Origin: Primula veris
Taxonomy: Eukaryota > Streptophyta > Magnoliopsida > Ericales > Primulaceae
Reading direction: 5' to 3'
Length of the DNA: 64,000 bases
NCBI GenBank assembly: GCA_963682055.1
Contig: OY821743.1
Span: 30,180,702 to 30,244,701, forward strand
Shown: in pieces, positions 50,577 to 62,400 of the stretch
How the letters are laid out: each line of letters begins with the position of its first letter
Position numbering within the stretch: position 1 is the stretch's first letter
Position numbers and translations under genes: made by a program
The notes under the pieces: generated by a model
Database searches by the model: none
What the model was told of the DNA's origin: nothing
What the model saw: the letters and a program-made list of their open reading frames with translations, nothing else

Positions 50577-53500
50577 TCATAAGATAGTATTGACTGCCAA
50601 GCTGACAAAAAGTCCCCACAATGCTCCTGCTAAAACTTCTGTTTCACTGTGCCCAACAGATTCTTTTAGCCTCTTCACAGACTTTTTGCCTTCAACTTGC
50701 ACCTTTGTGTTCTCAGATTTTGAAACTAATTTATTCACAGTTTCCACATTCGAGCTCTGTATAGAATTTGTTCCAGGGTTTGACACCCGAGGCTCAAAGT
50801 TGTTTTTTGAATCGGAATATGATGTTAAAGGTTGAGAACAACAATCGTCATCTGGAGCAAATGAATTTTGATGAGCTATTATCTTATTTAACGCTTTGGC
50901 GTGCACGCCCACCTCCCTTCTCACTCCCTGCACAAATATAGTGTTAATTCCAGATACAACAACAAAATTTATGCCATCATATTAATTCAGAATATAATAT
51001 ACAGATATATGCCTATTTGATGGGCTTGATTGTTAGGGGTGTACTTTTATATTGTTATTTCTATCTAGAGTACACAAATATGATTCTTATTGGGGAAGAA
51101 GTTCAACTTTCCCTACATTAGCACTACCATCAACTACGTTCTCACCACTTAATAAATGAAGGTAGACTTATTTTAGTTTTTACTAAACATGCATATTTGA
51201 AAATTATTGAATATTATACTGGCAGCGGAAACCTAATTTGTCTTTGTATGATTAAATAGTTGCTAGAAGCCTCCAACACAATGCAATCCTCTATGAAACG
51301 AAAACGATGAGTGTTCTAATCTTGGAGAACTTCATGTAAACCATAATTGATAGTCTGTGCTTCAGATAGAGTTAACTAAAAGAATACTGAATTCCGTAAG
51401 CAAAATCAAGACAATTACAGCAAATGGTAAATCCTTTTGTTGACATGACGATTGATAGGAAGGACACTTCGTAAATTCAGGCGAATTAACTGAAATTGAT
51501 TATAAGTAGCTAAACATGTTTGAGGGGCAAAAAGGTAGTACTCTAGTATTTTATTTTATGGTGTCAACAACAAATGGAAAAACTTAGTTTTAAAAACCGA
51601 GTTCGATCTTTTCCTTTGATCTATCCTACACATTTCATGAAGTAAGGATTTGTCGAAATTTGAATAGTTGAGAACCATCAAAATTTACCAAAAAACTTCA
51701 GTGGAAGCGATGACAGAATAGAGAAATAGTGACTAATCATTGATCAGGTAACAGAAGAAACGGAATCCTACATTCAAATACTTATTTATTTTTAAAAAAT
51801 TGAATAATTAGGTGAGGGACGAGCAAAACTGATATAGATAGAGTAAGAGATGATACGGAAGTAAATACTACAATGTATTATATAATATTCATTTGAAAAC
51901 AGCGAAATCAATATCATCTGATTACTGATTAGCAAAAGTAGAGCCGCTTTTATGCATTCACGTAGATCCTAATTAATAATATGTAAATGTATAAGAAATG
52001 TTAGATTAAAGCAAATCAAAAGCCAAAAATTAATCAGCATATTATGCAGTTAAATCACTTAACCAATTATAAACAAGACATCCTATATAACCATAGTCAA
52101 CAGTTGATCTCAGTTTTCAACTGACATAAAAAAATTCATGGTAAAAACATAAGCAAAAAATGAAGAAGAAAAGGGAAGTTCAGATACCTGAGCATCATAC
52201 ATGACCAGGCTTGCATAAACAACTGCTAAACCAAAAATTGCATCACCGAAACCCCTGCAAACTTGAGAAAAATAGGAAATGTCATTTCCCAATGAAATTG
52301 CATAACAAGTATAGAAATTAAGCAAAAGTTTCGGGATTTTAACTCAGTGTTAGATATGGATTAACTTGGATAGGATAGCCAACATCTATGTCATACGGAG
52401 TATATTATAAAGAGTTTTACGTATACTATGCACATAATGCTAATGTCAGAACATATTCCAATTGTTCATAACTAAAATCCTTTCTGGATTTTGTGTTCAT
52501 TTTAGATACAAAATTACTTCTATACAGGCAAGTCAAACGTAAACTCCTTTTTTCAAATCAATACCCGCTAATTATTAAACTCCTAATTACATAACGATTG
52601 TTGGAAATAGATCATATCACTCACCTTTCAAGGCCAAGAGCCATTGCGGTCGCTGCAACTGCCTGGCACCATTAAAAAAATTACTTATCAGAAACAAAAT
52701 GATCATGAAAACAGAAATTTAAGTTTCGCGATAACTAAAACCATTGAACCTATTTTTTTTTCCTTTTTTGTTAAAGAGGGACGGCACCCCCGAAGGATTT
52801 TAGTAACATATACATCATTCTCCTCACAAGCAGCTCATATGTATGCTGCTTTAGCCAAAACATACCAGTAAACCTAAATCAACTACAGAGGAATACGAAA
52901 ATGAATATACGGGTGGCTTGGAAAAATTGATATATGAAACAGAAGATTTCCCAAAAAGACATCTTTGAGTACCAAATTTAAAAAGATATATCACCAAACT
53001 CTAATTTGATTCCATTCCGAAACTGAAATTTTGTGATGCATCAAAGTTCTGTCTATATTAATTGAAGGACACATGTTCAGAACCCTAAAAGACACAAACT
53101 TTAAAAAGATAATCTTTGACAATAATACTACCCTTTTTAAAGTCACAACCATTAAACTGAGAAGACGCATTCTTTAATAAATGAAAAAAACCCCAATAGT
53201 TAAGCCAAATACTTACAGATGAATGGGTAGATGGAAACCCTCCAGATTGAAAAGCAGCTGAAATGTCAAATTCATATTTTTTTCCAGAAAGAATGGTCGA
53301 AGTTAATGGCTTTACAAGCTGCCCAATTATCCCAGATACAGCTGCGGAAATTAGAACCTGCACAGCCACTTTGAATATCATATTCAATTACCAGAAGTCA
53401 TGATAAGAAGTATAAAACGAACAAATTGATAAATTTATTTGTAAAGCAGTCAGTGTTACTTCAAATTATACTAAAAGCCACAAAGCCAAGGGATATCTGA

Positions 53501-55629
53501 GTTTGCACAATCTTAATATACTACTATTTATCATATTGGCTTAATATTGGAACTTAAATAGTACTAGTGTGTACCTTAACTACCAAAGTGCCTCACCAGA
53601 CACCAATCCTTCCCTTATCGCCTAAGTTCCTAACTGTGTATACGGGACTCACTTTATCTATCTACCTCTCTAAATTGTCATGATCGCTGCCGACCATCAT
53701 GAGTTCACGACCATCCCTAATTTTTCCGAGCTTTTACTATAGTAACAAATATTTGATAAGATGAAGTGTTTCTTGCCATCTTGGCAGCTGCAAAACTTTC
53801 AAGTAATTAGCTGTTCGATTCTGATAGATCTTTCACATCGGCGTATTGCCACTCTAATGGCCTGTTTGGTGCCTATAGAATTTGAAAACCTCAGGGGTTC
53901 GATTAATGTGTATAGTTTGCATATACTTGGACTGAAGGTGCCAATGTGCCATGATCTGAAGTTCACCTATGTCACTACCAACTCGAAAAATCAATTCATG
54001 AATGAAAAATTTACTAATTCAAATCCCTTTAAAACTCTTAAAGCAATCATATCCAAGCTTATTCAAGTATCTAACTTATCCTAGAGAAATAAATGCCCAG
54101 TGTTTTTGAACCCTAACAGATACAATTGGGGGTCAAAATTAGGCCTTGTTTGGTTGCAGCTTATGAGCTCGGATTATTTCCTTTCCCATTTCTTTTTCAT
54201 AACAGCTTTTTCCACGTGGTTGACCAGCTTAAGCCTGGTCTTCTAGCCTGAATAAGATAGAAGGTTTAATGTGGAACTGGATGGACATAGCTTTTCCCTA
54301 AGAACCTCCAGAAACTTATATTATTCGCTTAAACGTTAAAAATAATAATTCAAAAAGGTTATCCATCATAAAGTGCTAACGGGAGTCAGAGACCAACAGA
54401 CACAGACTAATAGATTTTTTCCTAGGTATTTTGATTAAAATCTTTTAAAAAATAGTGTTATAGACCGTTCTCGCTCCGTATTTTAAAAAGAAAACTTATA
54501 AAATGAATTGTGGCCAACTTATTTAGCAAAAACAAATGTCTTCGATCTTTGTTTCCATAGGTCAATACTACCAAATTCAACAAAAATACTACAGTACCAA
54601 ATAATTTAATGAATTTGGTAGTATTTTATTAGAATTAGTATTATTTTTAGTGAGTTTGGAAGTGTTTTTCTTGAATTTCGTAGAATTTTTGTTGAATAAT
54701 ATAGCAGTATCTGAAATAATATAGTAGTATCGGAAAATAATACTGTATAATAGTATTAAGTAAATATTCGGTTCAGCTGTGATCAAATCGCCTCTTTGCG
54801 CAAATCCTTGAAAGCCAGGATGACCCCAATCGGCTTTTGGAGAAGCCCCAGGAAAGCAAATTAAAAGAATTCACATAGAATAACATGAGAAGATGATGAA
54901 CTTAGTTTTGTACTACCTTACTATGAGTAATTTCATTGAAACCCAAAACACTCTTGACAAAAAAACCAATGAAAAATAAAATAAAATTAGCCCCTACCCT
55001 TTTCTGAAGATTGGCCAAAGAATTATCTTTTCCTATTATAAATTTTGATAAAAATCCTAAAAAAGTATTCTAGACCGTTCACGTTCCGTAATTTTCTTTA
55101 AAAAAACACTTACAGAATACAAAAAAAAGAAAAAAGAATTGACATAGAATAACATGAGAAGATGATGAACTTAGCTTTTAGTACCTTATTATGTGTAATT
55201 TCAGCAATTTCATTGAAACCCAAAACACTCTTGACAAAAAAACCAATGAAAAAAAAAAAAAAACTAGCCCCTACCCTTTTCTGAAGATTGGCCAAAGAAT
55301 TATCTTTTCCTATTATAAATTTTGATAAAAATGTAATTTTCTTTTAAAAAACACTTGAAGAATACAAAAAAAAAAAAAGAGAATGAAAAGAATTGACATA
55401 GAATAAGATGAAGTTAGTTTTGTACTACCTTATTATGTGTAATATCAGCAATTTCATTGAAACCCAAAACACACTTGACAAAACAAACTGATGACTTGTC
55501 CTTTATTCTTGTTCTTGTTCTAGTAGTAAGTTTGTTTGGTTGAGATGAAAAGCTTTGACTTTCAAGAGAAATAATATTATGATGAATGCTTTTACAGCTA
55601 TATAAACAACTCCAACATGGTAACAACAT
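50577..55629 (-). CDS. DUF212 protein, acid phosphatase/haloperoxidase-related, plastid type
   Basis: Plant member of the DUF212 family, annotated elsewhere as acid phosphatase/vanadium-dependent haloperoxidase-related; the biochemical role is not established. Exons in transcript order: 55429-55629, 53217-53357, 52625-52662, 52188-52254, 50577-50927; phases agree, giving 265 residues. The first 50 residues are Ser/Arg/Thr-rich with few acids, consistent with a plastid transit peptide. The core runs GFNEIADITHNK, a hydrophobic segment (VLISAAVSGIIGQL), the signature GGFPSTHSS near 107-115, GFGDAIFGLAVVYASLVMYDAQ as another membrane segment, then GVRREVGVHAKALNK. A polar linker precedes a final hydrophobic segment (ALWGLFVSLAVNTIL), so it is probably membrane-bound. 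It resembles Arabidopsis At3g12685 as I recall it. Intron 1 holds extra copies of the exon 1 end. Confidence 0.9.
54862..55495 (-). repeat. Triplicated exon 1 end of the DUF212 gene
   Basis: Three tandem units of about 255-268 bases start near 54862, 55130 and 55386. Each contains the end of exon 1 (VLGFNEI...K) with a following splice donor. The 55386 unit is the functional exon. The units at 55185-55229 and 54917-54952 keep open frames of 45 and 36 bases, bounded by a T-rich CAAG acceptor-like site and an AAG/GTA donor. A further decayed unit fragment (AGACCGTTC...TCCGTA) lies near 54460. Confidence 0.85.
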
Positions 55630-55631
55630 AT

Positions 55632-55674
<43 letters not shown>

Positions 55675-56689
55675 TTGTGTATGAGTGTGTTTTTCTGTGT
55701 CTCAAGACACTGCGTCAAATGTGAAATGAGGGAAGAAGATATGAAGACAGAGAATGTTATTAATCACACATTTCTAATTTATCTAATCCCATAATATACA
55801 TGGAAAAAGCAAGGGGTTACCATGTTTGTTCACCTGTATATTGTGCGTTGCGCGGTTCATAATAAAATAAAAATATAAAAAATATTATATAATTATGGTA
55901 AAATTAAATATGTGAATAATAAAAAAAATAATTTAAGATTTAAAAAAAAATTGTTTGTTAAAAAGGGATAAATATATAGTTTTATTAGTTTTTATTTTTT
56001 ATATTTTTATGAGAGTATGGTATTATTGTGATTCATATAAAGGTCTATGTATATTTTTGGAAAGAAGCTGCTAAATTGGGTAGTTTCATTTGACTTGGAT
56101 ATTATAATAGAATTGATATTTGACTTTTATAGTAATTTAATAGTAATAGATTTTTTTATAATATAAATTGAGTGAGTGAAAGTCATAGATTTGGTAAATC
56201 ATAATGTAATTATATAAATGGAAACTATTTGTATCAAGTGTGTATAACTTGAATTTGAAAAGTTGTCTAGTGATTAAAGGATGTATTGGAGCACTCGTTC
56301 TAGTACATCTAGTTTTTAATAAATTTGTTAATGTAATTAGAATATATACTAGTTTTTTTTCACATTTGAATCACCTTAGAGCATGATTAACGGTGTTAGG
56401 AGTAATATCATTTAAATGGGGGAATAACTCTATTTTTTTAGGAAACATTGTGTTACCATTAAAGGGTGAGGAAGAGAGGAGATGAGCAGAAGAGAATAAG
56501 TTTATGAAAATTATAAGTAGCCCAAATGAAACATTTAATTGCAAATATAGTAAATATTTATTCATTCAATCCATATTTTATTGAGAAAAGTTATATAAAT
56601 TAAAAAATACATCGATTAAAATAAAATAACACTTAATAAAAAATACAAATTATTCAATAAAAAATACAAATTATTCAATAAACTTTATT

Positions 56690-57345
56690 CTAAAACTTGT
56701 TTACAGCTGTGAAATTTCCAAATGTGCTCGATGAGATCTTCTTGAAGTTAATTGTGCACTGCTTGGTTCCGAAGTGATACACGCGTACTTTCAAATGGAT
56801 TGAAAGCGGATTTAGAAGGGGCGATTGCGGCGGTGGTAGATTATCAGAGTCCGTTGTTGGAAATTCCGTAAACATCAATTATTCCGCCTTCTCATTTTTC
56901 ACAATCATTCTATGCATAATTATACAAGCTAACATGATATATTTAAGATCCTCTTGATCGCATAAGCGTGCCGACCCTCCTAAAATATACCAACGAGATT
57001 GGAGCACACTGAATGCATGCTCAACATCTTTACTCATGGTTTTCTTGATATTGAGCAAAAACTTTTTGTTTGGTGGGTAAATTCCATTCGCGAGATAATA
57101 ACCCCTATTATATTGATACCAGTACTTGATAGTTGCAAGTAGGGGCCTCACCTTCTAGTACACTATCGAATAAGTACGATTCTTCCAAGACATTGATGTC
57201 GTTGTTACAACCCAAACACCAAAGTAAGCATGTCATATCCATAGATTTTTAGATGCGACTGCTTAAAGAACGATCGATGGCTCATTACGGTGGCCACTTT
57301 GATATTGTCCGACCCAAACGTTTTTATCATCATATGGCAAGCCTT
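56690..57345 (-). pseudogene. PIF/Harbinger transposase relic (Plant_tran type)
   Basis: The C-terminal half of a PIF/Harbinger transposase can be read on the minus strand only by changing frame. From 57345 down it shows WVGQYQSGHRNEPSI, then KNLWI...HAYFGV and NNDINVLEESYLFDSVLEG in shifting frames. Next comes GYYLANGIYPP and DVEHAFSVLQSRW...IMLACIIMHRMIV (57151-56879), and finally LQEDLIEHIW in another frame near 56735. Stop codons and frameshifts rule out function. The N-terminal part with the first catalytic Asp was not found. A sequence TTAGAGCATGATTAACGG at 56377-56394 could be a remaining terminal inverted repeat with TTA target site; no partner was seen on the other side. Confidence 0.85.
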
Positions 57346-58435
57346 GCATCTCTAAATTTCAATGGTAATAAAATGACACATTCCAACTGTGTTTAAAGAT
57401 ATTTGTGTTAAGTGTTTTTTTTTAATCATTATCCGGGCCTTTTAAACTTTACACGTGAAATAATAGAAAACAGGCAATAAGAAGCGGAAACATAAAACGC
57501 GATTTATTATAAGAGAAACGAGTTTTTCGCTAACTATGGTTTGAAGCATATATAGTCTCCATGAAATGAATCGGAATTGGGAAAATGAAACGGGATACAT
57601 AAGCTTGAAACGTGAAAAGAATCTCAAATCTACAAGTGAAATAATAGAAAGTAAAAAACGAGAAGCGTAAAACGAGAAACATGAAGAGAACTTTTTAAAT
57701 GGGAAACGAGTTTACTGTTGACTATAGTTTAAAATAAGCACTGTGACAATGGAGAAAATTTTGGATAATTAGTTGTAGCTGCTGTGATTATGCCAAGGGA
57801 CCAAGTTAAAATTATGAGCCGGAAGTCACAGAAATGCTTTCGAGTTTCACAATTTGATACGTACAGTTTCATATAATGTAGATTTCTAGATCCATAGGTC
57901 ACGAGTTACCAGCTAATCTTATATTATATGTCAAAATGGATGGTGGTAAAATGCATTACAAATAGGTATATTAGTATATAATAAACTCGGAATGGGGACG
58001 ACTCCGGGTATGAAAGGCAAATAATAAGGGGAAATATCCGAAATCTGTTAAAATTCAAGAACTCGAGATCACGAGGTTATGCAGAAGAAGTTTGGGGATA
58101 GTGAAGTTTTTAAAGTTTGTGAGCTGTAAACGTTACTATTCGAGATTTGTTAATCGTAGAAATAAATAAGGAAAAATGCGTAAAGGAGTATTATATAAAT
58201 CAATAATGCTAAAGGAGCAAGTATTTTCGTAAAAAGATTATGCAATAGGAATAGTATTACTTTTGGACACAAATTTATTGGAAACAAGCGGGACAAATAC
58301 AATATTTTTAATTCCAAGGTTTTTGTGGTGAGCTAACGTTGTAAGTGTTGGAATCAAGGCTTCAGCAACTCCATTTCATTTTAATTCCACATCCAAACTA
58401 CTTCTATTTAGAGGAATTGTAGTATCATTTTACCA

Positions 58436-58873
58436 ATGTGTCTGCTCTGAATACCATGAACCGAATCTTTGAAAATCTCGACCTAAATGACAATGGCTTA
58501 ATGAGCCTCGGTAATCTCAAACACATCCTCCGTAACATTGGGGTTGAAACAAGCCAAGATCAGCTCGAGTTATTAGCTCAGAAAATAAACCTGGCCCTTG
58601 GTGATTTTGTGATGTTATACAACACTTTCTTCTCACAAAATAGCGAGGAACAAAACATGATAGAGGGTGGTGAAGCAGTCGAGAGTGATCTGGTTAAGGG
58701 GTTTGAAGCATACAACTTGAATGGGGATGGTTTTGCATCTAGCGAAGAGATATAGTACATTTTGTCTCGATTAGGGCTATGGAATGAAGGTTAAGATTAT
58801 TAGTGAGTATGATACTAATTGCACCGGGTTCTTTGATTTTAGAGACTTCAGAAAGACAATGATGCTTAACTAG
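58436..58873 (+). pseudogene. Broken calmodulin-like EF-hand gene
   Basis: The frame resembles small intronless calmodulin-like proteins: FENLDLNDNG (first EF hand), FEAYNLNGDGF (second) and EYDTNCTGFFDF (third, other frame). Damage is plain. The ATG at 58436 is two bases out of phase with the reading frame, as if TG had been inserted (ATGTGTCTGC). A TAG stop follows EEI at 58753. A further stop and frameshift precede the third hand, which ends at TAG 58871-58873. Loop residues are also lost: Asn for the final Glu in hand 1 and Asn for the first Asp in hand 2. A truncated product from ATG 58456 (about 99 residues) is possible but would lack a complete calcium site. The parent is a CML-type calcium sensor, member unknown. 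Confidence 0.85.
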
Positions 58874-59436
58874 CAGGTTGAGAGGAAAATTTACAATTTA
58901 GTTTTACCCAAATTTATGAGTTATGTTTACGGTTTGTAAAGCTTTAATTGAAAGCTAATTTTTTATCCTTTTACACTAAAATTACTAGCTTGGTTAAATT
59001 TAATCTTGGCCTTTACATATCTAGTAGCACTGATACAACAATATCTTCGTATATAATTAAAAACACCATTTTTTTTAATTAAAAAATCGTACCCCATTCT
59101 GACTTTTCACAGGGTGGAACCGTAACAATTCAAGTACTGATAGTAAAAAAGTAGTGCCTTCTCAGTTCCCGGGGGGAGAAATAGTTTATACGATTGTAAA
59201 ACCAATAGGGAGTATTTCAAGTTAGGCCAGCAGACTCATAGTATATATAGAATTAAGCAACTTATTCATTGACATGAAATTGGATCTTTAATCATCTCTT
59301 CTTTTATATAGCCATGGCTGAATTAGCCAAATACATTAAAAAGTAGGTTATACTTGACCCAAACTAATCTGTGCTATTACTCTTAATAGGAAAAATAGAA
59401 CTGGAAAAATACCAAACTATTGTTAGTAGTTTAATG

Positions 59437-62400
59437 CTACAGACGCTTCTCACCTACCAAAAGTTTCCAGTTAGCGTGGGGACCTTCAATGGAGTCGAAT
59501 AAGTAGGTCGCCCATCCCAAGGCATCTGCAATATCTTTGAACTCATCAATAACAGCGACTGAGTCACGAATATAAGCACGCCCATTCGGTCTTAAAATTC
59601 GGTCCATTTCCAGCATTATTGTCGAAACATTACATCTGCTTATAATTTGATTAAGTTAATTCGTCAAAGCATTGTTGCAAAAATATACTGCGTATTTAAA
59701 GGAAAGAATGTCTAAATAGAGTTGTTGTACCTTTTACGCTCAACTGAAAACAGACCTCCTGCATTTAGTAGGTCATACGTTCTTGGGTAAGTGTCAAATG
59801 GTTCACACCTGAATTGAAAAGAACTTCACGAGTTTAAGATAGGTCTTTATCTCCAACAGTACCACAATACATTATTTTACATCGTGCTACATATAAGCCC
59901 ATAAATTATCTCCGATGTTCTTTTAAAGAAGTGTATCGTGCAAAAGAAGGTTTGTACTCCAGAAAATATTAGCAATTGAATGATGTTTATTGTAGAAAAG
60001 AAAAAAAGCTTTGTGAACAAGTAAATATACATCAAGTGCATGTTCAATCTACTTCAACAAAAACAATTGAGCATAAATGCAAAGTAATAGCTGTCATGGG
60101 TTAATGTACTCAGCTAGTTAACGAGAGAAAATGAAGATGGAAGTATCAAAATGGATGTTATCGAGGTGCTTAAGTAATGGGATGGGACAGATTAAATCAC
60201 CGGAGAATAGAGTATTTCAGGAGCCATAACCATGCCTAAATATTTTGAAAGCATATAAGTTATGGAAAAACTTATCCCAAATTTGGTCAAAGCTACTAAC
60301 TAATGTTAATGAGACTAAAAAAGCACCCACAAGAGGAGGCACCAAATCCACTTTATCTCTAGATTTTACATTTTTGTGTTTAAAGCATCTCAAACTTATG
60401 GCAAGTTAGTTTTATCTTCAAACGTATGGCAAGATAGTGGTGCTCCTCAAAAATATTAATATTTATATTATTTCTTCTTTTTCAAGAGACATAACTATGA
60501 ATCCTATGATCTATTCCACTAAAGAAATTTGAGCTACCAAGATATTTCTCATTCACTTCACTGCTCTTGTAAGGATGAAATGGGAAAAAATCATTTGGTA
60601 AAAAAAGCACCCACTCATTAATCTCCGTATATCAGTAAAAGAATTTTGTATTTTCTATAATTTTTTAGAGAGTAAAATCCATTTTTGATTTGATTTCCAA
60701 AAAAATGTATAAAATTTTCATATTTTTCATGCTCATGATGTTTATGCTAATTTTAGTCGTTTTGTTTTCTTAATTTGTTATTGAGATATTTCAAATTAAA
60801 TCAAAGAAAAAGGAAAAAAAATATTATTTTATTATAAAAGGGATAATTATAGGGAAGCTGAGAAATTATCTAAAATGTAAATGGGTAGGTAAAACTGTAA
60901 AAGTGTTGATTTATGTAAAATTTGGAGATAAATTTGGGGAGGTTGGTGTGGGTGCAAATATCATTGTGAATAAACATTTAAAGGAAATATGCAAGAAATA
61001 CCAGTCATGCATGACTCCTATGAGGCCTCGATCATAAATAACGGGCAAGGTATTGACACCGCTAATAGGAACAACATTCATAACCCAGCAATCAACTCCA
61101 AGGTCATGCAATGCCGCAGCAAATCTGCAAAGGGAGAAATATAAGAATCAAGCTATATAATTTTGAAAAGATTATGTAAAGCCCTCAACTTATTTTTACA
61201 CTTAATAACACTTTCCTTTTTCTAATATTCCAATATAGACAATCAAGAACTTACACTTGGAAGGGACAAATTGCAATAAAATGAATAATTAATTCCTCGA
61301 TACTATGGTTTAAAAAGATATAAGAGCTGAGCTAATTACAACAGTATTTGTCAAGGTCAAGGCTAAAATGCAGTGTACTCTTTCACATTTACACATCCTG
61401 CTTCGAGATAAACAAGGGTGAATTACAGCAATATACCCATATTTGAGGAAAAGTTTGGGTTGGTCCCCTTAGTTTCAGTTGCAAGTTGGAACACCATTGG
61501 TTCACATAATTTGAATAAAGTTACATTTGTAGTCACCAAAGTTTGAAATACAAGTCTCCATACTTTTAGTAAATGATCACTTCATATATGGACCAGTAGT
61601 GTTATAGATGGGGAACACTTGTGTAGCCTAATTAAAACAAAAAATTACTAGTTTAACTTACTCGAACTAAAGGGACAGGTGGTTTTCTAATTGAAACTTT
61701 GTGGACCAAATAAACCTCAGCCTAAAGTATGGGGATCATCAGAACTGCGATAGAAACTATGGGGATCAGATGGGAATATGACCAAAAGTGTAGGGACTAT
61801 TGTTGTACTTCACCAGATAAATAATAAAAATGGAGGGCAAATTGTGTAATAAGATGTTTATTTATAGTATTTCTTTATATTGAAAGTGTGAAATAAATAC
61901 CCTCCATATCCGGCTCTCATGTCCATCACATTGCGAATGTTAAGTCCTTTCCAGCGGAAGGCACTTATATAACTGCTAACAATCTCATTCCAATATTTTG
62001 ACTCTGCTTTAAATATCTCCTTTCTCGACATGTAAGCCTCCATATTAATAGTAAGCAGTCTGTCTGGTGGATTATGAAGCCGTTCAGGCCATGCACTAAT
62101 ATTAGCTCCATAATTATCGTCGGGTAACCGTGTGATACAAGCTTTAAGATCAACATACCTACAATAACAAAAAATAGGATTATATTTATACATTATCGAG
62201 AAACAGAAATTGTTCTCAATAAGTGAGGATGTTCTTTAATCCAGATACAATTAATGGAAAACGCAGAAATGCCAAACCCATAAATGTAGTGCACAATCGA
62301 AATTCCTTAACACTGCTGCCTCATTGTCTGATTAGTATGATGATAAACAAAGTGAAAAACTAAAGGCCAGTGCTTTTTTATATATGACTTGCTTTACGAT

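Larger units (their letters stand above)
55630..59436. other. Interval with two pseudogenes and promoter of the DUF212 gene
   Basis: It begins with a CT/AT dinucleotide microsatellite (55632-55672) directly upstream of the DUF212 start. A PIF/Harbinger transposase relic and an EF-hand pseudogene follow, described separately. Between them, two similar segments rich in AAACGAGAAGCG-like motifs (57448-57550 and 57632-57735) form a diverged direct repeat. No intact gene is supported here. Confidence 0.6.

Noticed and set aside
53761..54084. 107-residue plus-strand frame in DUF212 intron 1
   Set aside because: It is antisense within an intron, lacks a recognisable domain, and adjoins MITE-like GGCCTGTTTGGTGCC sequence.
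55632..55672. CT/AT dinucleotide run as a regulatory element
   Set aside because: It is a plain microsatellite next to the DUF212 start; a role as a GAGA-type promoter element is possible but the sequence alone cannot support it.
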